Below, one piece after another: positions 4,862 to 8,623 of a DNA stretch of 8,623 nucleotides. The notes beneath the pieces are model-generated. The model was given only the letters and a program-made list of their open reading frames with translations, was not told the origin of the DNA and did no database searches. The DNA is taken from NCBI GenBank assembly GCA_014799585.1, contig JAAVHU010000007.1:1-8623 (forward strand), read 5' to 3'. The number at the start of each line of letters is the position of its first letter. Position 1 is the first letter of the stretch. The translations under genes and the position numbers were made by a program. The DNA is from Clostridiales bacterium (GTDB taxonomy: Bacteria > Bacillota > Clostridia > Oscillospirales > Acutalibacteraceae).

Positions 4862-5731
4862 ATGAACTGGGCAAATAGCATACAGAATGCAATCAATTAC
4901 ATTGAAGAACATTTAACTGAAAACATTGATTATGATAAAGTGGCAAAAGAAGCGGCTTCATCAAGCTTTTATTTTCAAAAAATTTTCGGCATACTCTGCG
5001 GGTATTCGCTTGGCGAATATATACGAAACAGACGGCTGACTCTTGCCGGCAAAGAGTTAGCATCAAGCAGAAGCAAGGTAATTGATGTTGCATTAAAGTA
5101 CGGCTATACTTCCCCGGAAAGCTTTACAAGGGCATTCACAAAATTTCACGGCATTACACCTGCTGATGCCAAGAAAAACGGTTCACAGCTGAAAACATTT
5201 TCACGCCTGTCTGTTAGTTTAATATTGAAAGGCGGTAGTATTATGAACTACAAACTTGTTGAAAAAGAGGCATTCACTGTGCTTGAAAAGGTTGAGCCAC
5301 AGGAGATTGACGACAGCGTAAACAAAAATTCCATTCCTGCATTCTGGGAACGCTCTCATCAAGACGGAACAGTTAAAACATTGATTGAAAAAACAACTGA
5401 TAAATCATTTATCTTTGGTATTTGTTATAACAATGCACCAACAGATATAAAGACATTTGATTATTCAATAGCCGCTGTTTGCGATAAAGATATTGAAATA
5501 CCGAAAGGTTTCAGAATCAATGACATTCCCGCAAGAAGCTGGCTTGTATTTGATTGCATTGGTCCTATGCCGGAAGCCATTCAGGATATATGGCATAAAA
5601 TCACTGCTGAATTCTTTCCAACATCAGATTATATACCAACATATGAAATGGATATTGAAGCATATCCTGCAACAGATATGAATTCAGAAGATTATAAATC
5701 TGAAATCTGGATACCTGTAAAAAAATCATAA
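4862..5731 (+). CDS. AraC-family regulator with C-terminal GyrI-like effector domain
   Basis: A 289-residue cytoplasmic transcription factor. Residues 1-105 form the AraC DNA-binding domain with two HTH units (about 21-48 and 70-97); the second carries the family signature VIDVALKYGYTSPESFTRAF. Residues 129-288 are a GyrI-like/BmrR-type small-molecule-binding domain, recognisable by PAFWER (159-164), IPARSWLVFDCIGPMPEAIQ (222-241), EAYP (266-269) and SEIWIPVKK (280-288). Proteins of this HTH-first layout typically sense amphipathic or cationic compounds and control efflux or stress genes, but the ligand here is unknown. The start is supported by GAAGGAG eight bases before the ATG. It stands alone between a divergent GH18 gene and its own terminator. 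Autoregulation or control of the GH18 gene through the shared upstream region is possible but unproven. Confidence 0.9.
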   Translation: MNWANSIQNAINYIEEHLTENIDYDKVAKEAASSSFYFQKIFGILCGYSLGEYIRNRRLTLAGKELASSRSKVIDVALKYGYTSPESFTRAFTKFHGITPADAKKNGSQLKTFSRLSVSLILKGGSIMNYKLVEKEAFTVLEKVEPQEIDDSVNKNSIPAFWERSHQDGTVKTLIEKTTDKSFIFGICYNNAPTDIKTFDYSIAAVCDKDIEIPKGFRINDIPARSWLVFDCIGPMPEAIQDIWHKITAEFFPTSDYIPTYEMDIEAYPATDMNSEDYKSEIWIPVKKS

Positions 5732-5739
5732 CAACCATT

Positions 5740-5768
5740 GTGCACGATGATATATCGTGCACTTTTTT
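5740..5768 (+). terminator. Intrinsic terminator of the AraC-type gene
   Basis: GTGCACGAT and ATCGTGCAC pair perfectly over 9 bp around GATAT and are followed by six T's. It starts nine bases after the stop codon. Confidence 0.92.
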
Positions 5769-5878
5769 CTGTTTTTTCAGCATTGCAACTGCAGGTTGAC
5801 GAATTTACAGCTGCGAATGGTGGATATTCTATTACCTATACTGTACAATATAAGCAAAGAGCGAAAGGAGTTGTTATT

Positions 5879-6511
5879 ATGACAATAGCAGACAGAATTT
5901 TAGAACTAAGAAAAGCAAAGGGTATTTCCCAAGAACAGCTTGCTGATTGCATAGGCGTATCAAGGCAGGCAGTATCAAAATGGGAAAGCGAGCAATCCAT
6001 ACCCGATTTAGATAAAGTAATTATAATGAGTGACTTTTTTGAGGTTACAACAGATTATCTTTTAAAAGGAATTGAACCGCAAACTGAGAAAAAAGAGGAT
6101 AAAAAGGCAATTACCTATGTTTTCAATATCGTGGCAACTGCAATGATTTATTTAGGATTTTTATTTACAGAACTTTTGTGGATTAGTGAACAGGATATCG
6201 GTGCAATTATAGGTGGAATGGTATTTATTATTTTAGGAATTATGCTTTTTGCAGTTGGCATTTACTGGGTAAAAAACAAGGAGAGAACTTTGGTAACAGC
6301 AAAATTCCTTAAAATAAATATCTGGCCAATTTCTTTCATTATTTTATCCTTAATATACAACCTTATATTTGACAGAATGATAGCACCTTACCCACTACTG
6401 AATTGGGGCATTTTATATTTTGCTGCATTTGCTTTGTTTTGGATAGTTTATATAGCAATTTGCGTTACAGTAACATATTCACAGATAAAGAAAGAAAAAG
6501 CATTAAAATAA
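5879..6511 (+). CDS. XRE-type HTH regulator with four C-terminal membrane segments
   Basis: A 210-residue protein. Residues 1-64 form a standard XRE helix-turn-helix ([20 protein letters not shown] at 16-35, then [10 protein letters not shown] and DYLLKG). A charged linker follows, then four hydrophobic segments at about 78-100, 107-130, 145-166 and 174-199. An N-terminal DNA-binding domain on a membrane tail is a common clostridial design, probably responding to an envelope or membrane signal, but its targets are unknown. The ATG at 5879 has AAAGGAG eight bases upstream. The frame is open back to 5738, but that part overlaps the preceding terminator and has no binding site, so I exclude it. 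No convincing promoter is seen in the gap. No partner transporter is adjacent, which is unusual for such regulators. Confidence 0.87.
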   Translation: MTIADRILELRKAKGISQEQLADCIGVSRQAVSKWESEQSIPDLDKVIIMSDFFEVTTDYLLKGIEPQTEKKEDKKAITYVFNIVATAMIYLGFLFTELLWISEQDIGAIIGGMVFIILGIMLFAVGIYWVKNKERTLVTAKFLKINIWPISFIILSLIYNLIFDRMIAPYPLLNWGILYFAAFALFWIVYIAICVTVTYSQIKKEKALK

Positions 6512-6524
6512 AACATTTGCGGTC

Positions 6525-6562
6525 AATAAAAGAGCAGTTGATAATTCAACTGCTCTTTTATT
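6525..6562. terminator. Long bidirectional terminator between convergent genes
   Basis: A 17-bp perfect stem (6525-6541 with 6546-6562) around a TAAT loop. The core AGAGCAGTTGA/TCAACTGCTCT is flanked by A's on one side and T's on the other, so it works on both strands. It ends the membrane XRE gene (plus) and the folD-kinase-DUF3795 group (minus). Confidence 0.93.
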
Positions 6563-6567
6563 ATGTA

Positions 6568-6813
6568 TTACATTAGATTTTTAAGATTATCAATTCTTTC
6601 AGGATTTTCCTTTGAAGCCCATTCCTTTAATTTATCACAAGGAAACTGATTGCATTTTCCGCAATGCTCCTGTTCTTTCTTGCAATTGCACTGATAAAGC
6701 TCGCATTCGCCCCAAAACACTTTTCCTTTAATTTCCTTGCAGCCTTTACAATTCATTTCTTCCTTAAATTTGCAGATATCACAATCAATACCGCAAGCAC
6801 TGTAATTTGCCAT
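6568..6813 (-). CDS. Small cysteine-rich DUF3795 protein
   Basis: An 81-residue soluble protein with 11 cysteines (7, 11, 14, 22, 25, 37, 42, 44, 51, 54, 59) in CxxxCxxC, CxxC, CxC, CxxC and related spacings. It begins YSACGIDCDIC and has CGKCNQFPCDKL near 51-62, the recognised pattern of DUF3795. The cysteines very likely bind zinc or an iron-sulfur cluster; the biological role is unknown. AGGAGG six bases before the ATG makes the start secure. It lies 56 bp downstream of the kinase gene, has a candidate promoter of its own, and shares the terminator at 6525-6562. Confidence 0.88.
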   Translation of the reverse strand: MANYSACGIDCDICKFKEEMNCKGCKEIKGKVFWGECELYQCNCKKEQEHCGKCNQFPCDKLKEWASKENPERIDNLKNLM

Positions 6814-6848
6814 AAACTTCCTCCTCGAATTAAAATCTCTCCAACAAA

Positions 6849-6877
6849 ACTATATCATAAAGTAATACTCTATACAA
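6849..6877 (-). promoter_or_regulatory. Promoter of the DUF3795 gene
   Basis: On the minus strand TTGTAT (6877-6872), a 17-bp spacer ending in TGA, and TATAGT (6854-6849) give an extended -10. The -35 overlaps the last codons of the kinase gene. Read-through from upstream is also possible, since no terminator separates the two genes. Confidence 0.5.
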
Positions 6878-7859
6878 TACTTTTCAAAAATGATAAAAGA
6901 GTATCTTTTTCATTTTCATAATAAATAATGTGCTTCATTGTTTCTTTAACCTGATTTATTCCAAGCTTTTGCTCAGCTTTATCTTGGCACTCAATCAGCA
7001 ATGCCCGTTTCACATTATATTCAAGCCATTCCAACCTGCCTATATTGCTATAATATAAATCTTCCCAATCAGCATTAAAACTGCCATATTCTTTTATATA
7101 AGACTTAATAAAAGCACCAAGCAAATCATAATTGATTTTGCAATGCTCATAACCACACCAACAAAGAGAGAGCTGAAAAAGCTCTGTAAAAGGGTTTCCG
7201 TAATTCAGGCATTCCAAATCAATAATCTGAGGTTTATCATCAATCCACAGAACATTTTTACTATCCATATCGCCGTTTGAAACACAGACTATTTTAGGGA
7301 TTTCTTTATATGCCAGATTACCTTTTTCCATTGATTTATAAAGAAGCTCTTTATTCACTGATAATACCTTCGATACTTTCGGACATATATCCTTTGCTTT
7401 TGCAATATAAAAATCCCAATCAATGACTACATCGTTTTTTTCTATATATTCTTCCGAACATTCCAGTTTATGTATTTGTGCTAATATTTTACCAATAGTT
7501 TCACAATGCTCTCTTTTTATTTTCTTTTGATTAAGAGATTTGCCATTTATCCAATCAAATACATAAAAATGTTGATTATCAATACACTGCATTTTTTTAC
7601 CATTAAATTCTAAAGCAGGCACAACAGGAATATCTGATAATTGACACTTTGCTTCAAGACTTTCAGCAAGAGCATAATTTTTCATTACATCTTTCCTTTG
7701 CATAATAACAGGATTCAAAAGCTTAACCGCATAATCGCCGTTGCTTGTTTGAATCCGATACATTTTATGCATATACCCGCCCGAAATGCGTTTAGGCTTG
7801 CCAACAGGCAAGCCTAATTCACAATAATTACAAATTTTATTAAATAAGTTATTATTCAT
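6870..7859 (-). CDS. APH/choline-kinase-like phosphotransferase of unknown substrate
   Basis: A 329-residue protein of the aminoglycoside phosphotransferase fold. The N-lobe has YAVKLL with the ATP-binding lysine K46. The catalytic loop reads VSNGDMDSKNVLW (193-205), with putative catalytic base D197 and N202; the metal-binding motif is IIDLE (212-216, D214). A hinge-like FDWING is at 101-106. The usual His of the HGD loop is Asn here. Such enzymes transfer phosphate from ATP to a hydroxyl of a small molecule (sugar, choline, aminoglycoside or similar). Nothing in the sequence points to true antibiotic resistance; I consider a metabolic or spore-related (CotS-like) role equally possible. The ATG overlaps the folD stop codon as TAATG, with GAAGAG just upstream, so translation is probably coupled to folD. 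No membrane segment or signal peptide is seen. Confidence 0.82.
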   Translation of the reverse strand: MNNNLFNKICNYCELGLPVGKPKRISGGYMHKMYRIQTSNGDYAVKLLNPVIMQRKDVMKNYALAESLEAKCQLSDIPVVPALEFNGKKMQCIDNQHFYVFDWINGKSLNQKKIKREHCETIGKILAQIHKLECSEEYIEKNDVVIDWDFYIAKAKDICPKVSKVLSVNKELLYKSMEKGNLAYKEIPKIVCVSNGDMDSKNVLWIDDKPQIIDLECLNYGNPFTELFQLSLCWCGYEHCKINYDLLGAFIKSYIKEYGSFNADWEDLYYSNIGRLEWLEYNVKRALLIECQDKAEQKLGINQVKETMKHIIYYENEKDTLLSFLKSIV

Positions 7860-8623
7860 TACTCTTCTATACCATTCTGAATTTTAGCAGCGGTAAGGGT
7901 GTTCTGCATAAGCATTGAGATAGTCATAGGACCAACACCGCCCGGAACAGGTGTGATATAGGAGCATTTATCCTTAACATCTTCAAAATCAACATCGCCG
8001 CAAAGCTTACCGTTTTCATCTCTGTTCATACCAACATCAATAACAACAGCACCCTCTTTAACCATATCGGCAGTAACAAATTTAGCCTTACCGATAGCGG
8101 CAACAAGAATATCTGCACCTGCTGTGATTTCAGATAAATTCTGTGTTCTTGAATGTGTGATTTCAACTGTTGCATTTTCGTGAAGAAGAAGCATTGCCAT
8201 AGGTTTACCAACGATATTGCTTCTGCCGATAACAACTGCCTTTTTACCGCAGACATCAACACCTGTTGAATGAATAAGCTCCATAACACCCGCAGGTGTG
8301 CAAGGCAGGAAATTATAATCACCAATCATAATTGCACCAACATTTACAGGATGAAATGCATCCACATCCTTAATCGGATTAATCAGATTGATAACCTCTT
8401 TATCATCAAGATGTTTCGGAAGCGGAAGCTGACAAAGAATGCCGTTTATATCCTTACGCTCATTGAGTTCTTGAACAAGGGCATTAAGCTCCTCTTGTGT
8501 TGTATTTTCGGGAAGCGCAAACTTTTCGCTGTAAAAGCCAACCTCTTCGCAAGCCTTTTCCTTATTTCTTACATAAACCTGAGATGCAGGATCTTCACCG
8601 ACGATGATAACTGCAAGTCCCGG
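7859..8623 (-). CDS. folD: Bifunctional methylenetetrahydrofolate dehydrogenase/methenyltetrahydrofolate cyclohydrolase, 5' end cut off
   Basis: 254 residues and the stop are visible; about 30 N-terminal residues lie beyond the window. FolD interconverts methylene-, methenyl- and formyl-tetrahydrofolate with NAD(P), feeding purine and formyl-methionine synthesis in the cytoplasm. The visible part starts [18 protein letters not shown] and contains the catalytic lysine in YVRNK (visible residue 21), [28 protein letters not shown] for the dinucleotide fold, and the signature PGGVGPMT. The usual DVDGF is DVDAF here, a small change next to the conserved aspartate. A GTG at 8365 could be mistaken for a start, but family homology continues unbroken to the window edge. 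The stop codon overlaps the kinase ATG, so folD heads a transcription unit. Confidence 0.96.
   Translation of the reverse strand, partial: PGLAVIIVGEDPASQVYVRNKEKACEEVGFYSEKFALPENTTQEELNALVQELNERKDINGILCQLPLPKHLDDKEVINLINPIKDVDAFHPVNVGAIMIGDYNFLPCTPAGVMELIHSTGVDVCGKKAVVIGRSNIVGKPMAMLLLHENATVEITHSRTQNLSEITAGADILVAAIGKAKFVTADMVKEGAVVIDVGMNRDENGKLCGDVDFEDVKDKCSYITPVPGGVGPMTISMLMQNTLTAAKIQNGIEE

Noticed and set aside
6870..7859. Calling the kinase an aminoglycoside-resistance gene
   Set aside because: Only the broad APH fold is visible; it sits in a folD transcription unit with no resistance context, and the catalytic loop is atypical.
8026..8365. GTG at 8365 as the start of folD, and a 99-codon frame overlapping it at 8026-8325
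   Set aside because: FolD homology continues in frame to the window edge, so the GTG is an internal valine codon; the overlapping frame is a shadow of folD.

Overview
The window looks like a chromosomal segment of a low-GC Gram-positive bacterium of the class Clostridia, probably a gut Ruminococcaceae/Oscillospiraceae relative. The reasons are AT-rich DNA, strong AGGAGG-type ribosome binding sites, CCA-encoding tRNA genes, short intergenic hairpin-plus-T terminators, and the types of protein present (AraC with a GyrI-like domain, XRE with a membrane tail, DUF3795, a degenerate clostridial XRE regulator next to a Fic gene). This placement is inferred from the sequence without a database search.

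Left part (1-1703) is a decayed accessory segment. On the minus strand it holds the first 53 codons of a Fic protein, then a broken XRE regulator gene split over reading frames by three indels (305-1001), then a wrecked IS3-family transposase (1022-1385) lying against its 5' side. Next come a strong hairpin and a cluster of TTATGCAA repeats that end just beyond the 3' end of a tRNA-Pro gene. This is the layout expected at the edge of an integrative element that entered the tRNA 3' end and has lost its integrase.

Middle part (1704-2709): tRNA-Pro(GGG) points left. On the plus strand a promoter drives an unusually structured leader of about 170 nt, a cinA/pncC-type amidase gene, and then tRNA-Thr(CGT), whose consensus promoter is embedded in the pncC terminator. 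The leader has two hairpins followed by an intrinsic terminator whose arms can re-pair into a competing nested structure that covers the start region. It resembles a riboswitch or attenuator, I do not recognise its class, and it is the best candidate here for something undescribed.

Right part (2707-8623): a membrane-anchored GH18 glycosidase (minus) is divergent from an AraC/GyrI-like regulator (plus). A plus-strand XRE regulator with four membrane segments follows. A convergent minus-strand group comprises folD (cut by the window edge), an APH-type kinase starting inside the folD stop codon, and a small 11-cysteine DUF3795 protein. Nearly every unit is bounded by a clear intrinsic terminator, several of them bidirectional. 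folD supplies one-carbon units and pncC recycles NMN, so these are housekeeping genes. The GH18 enzyme would work outside the cell on N-acetylglucosamine-containing glycans. I see no metabolic link joining the right-hand genes into one pathway.
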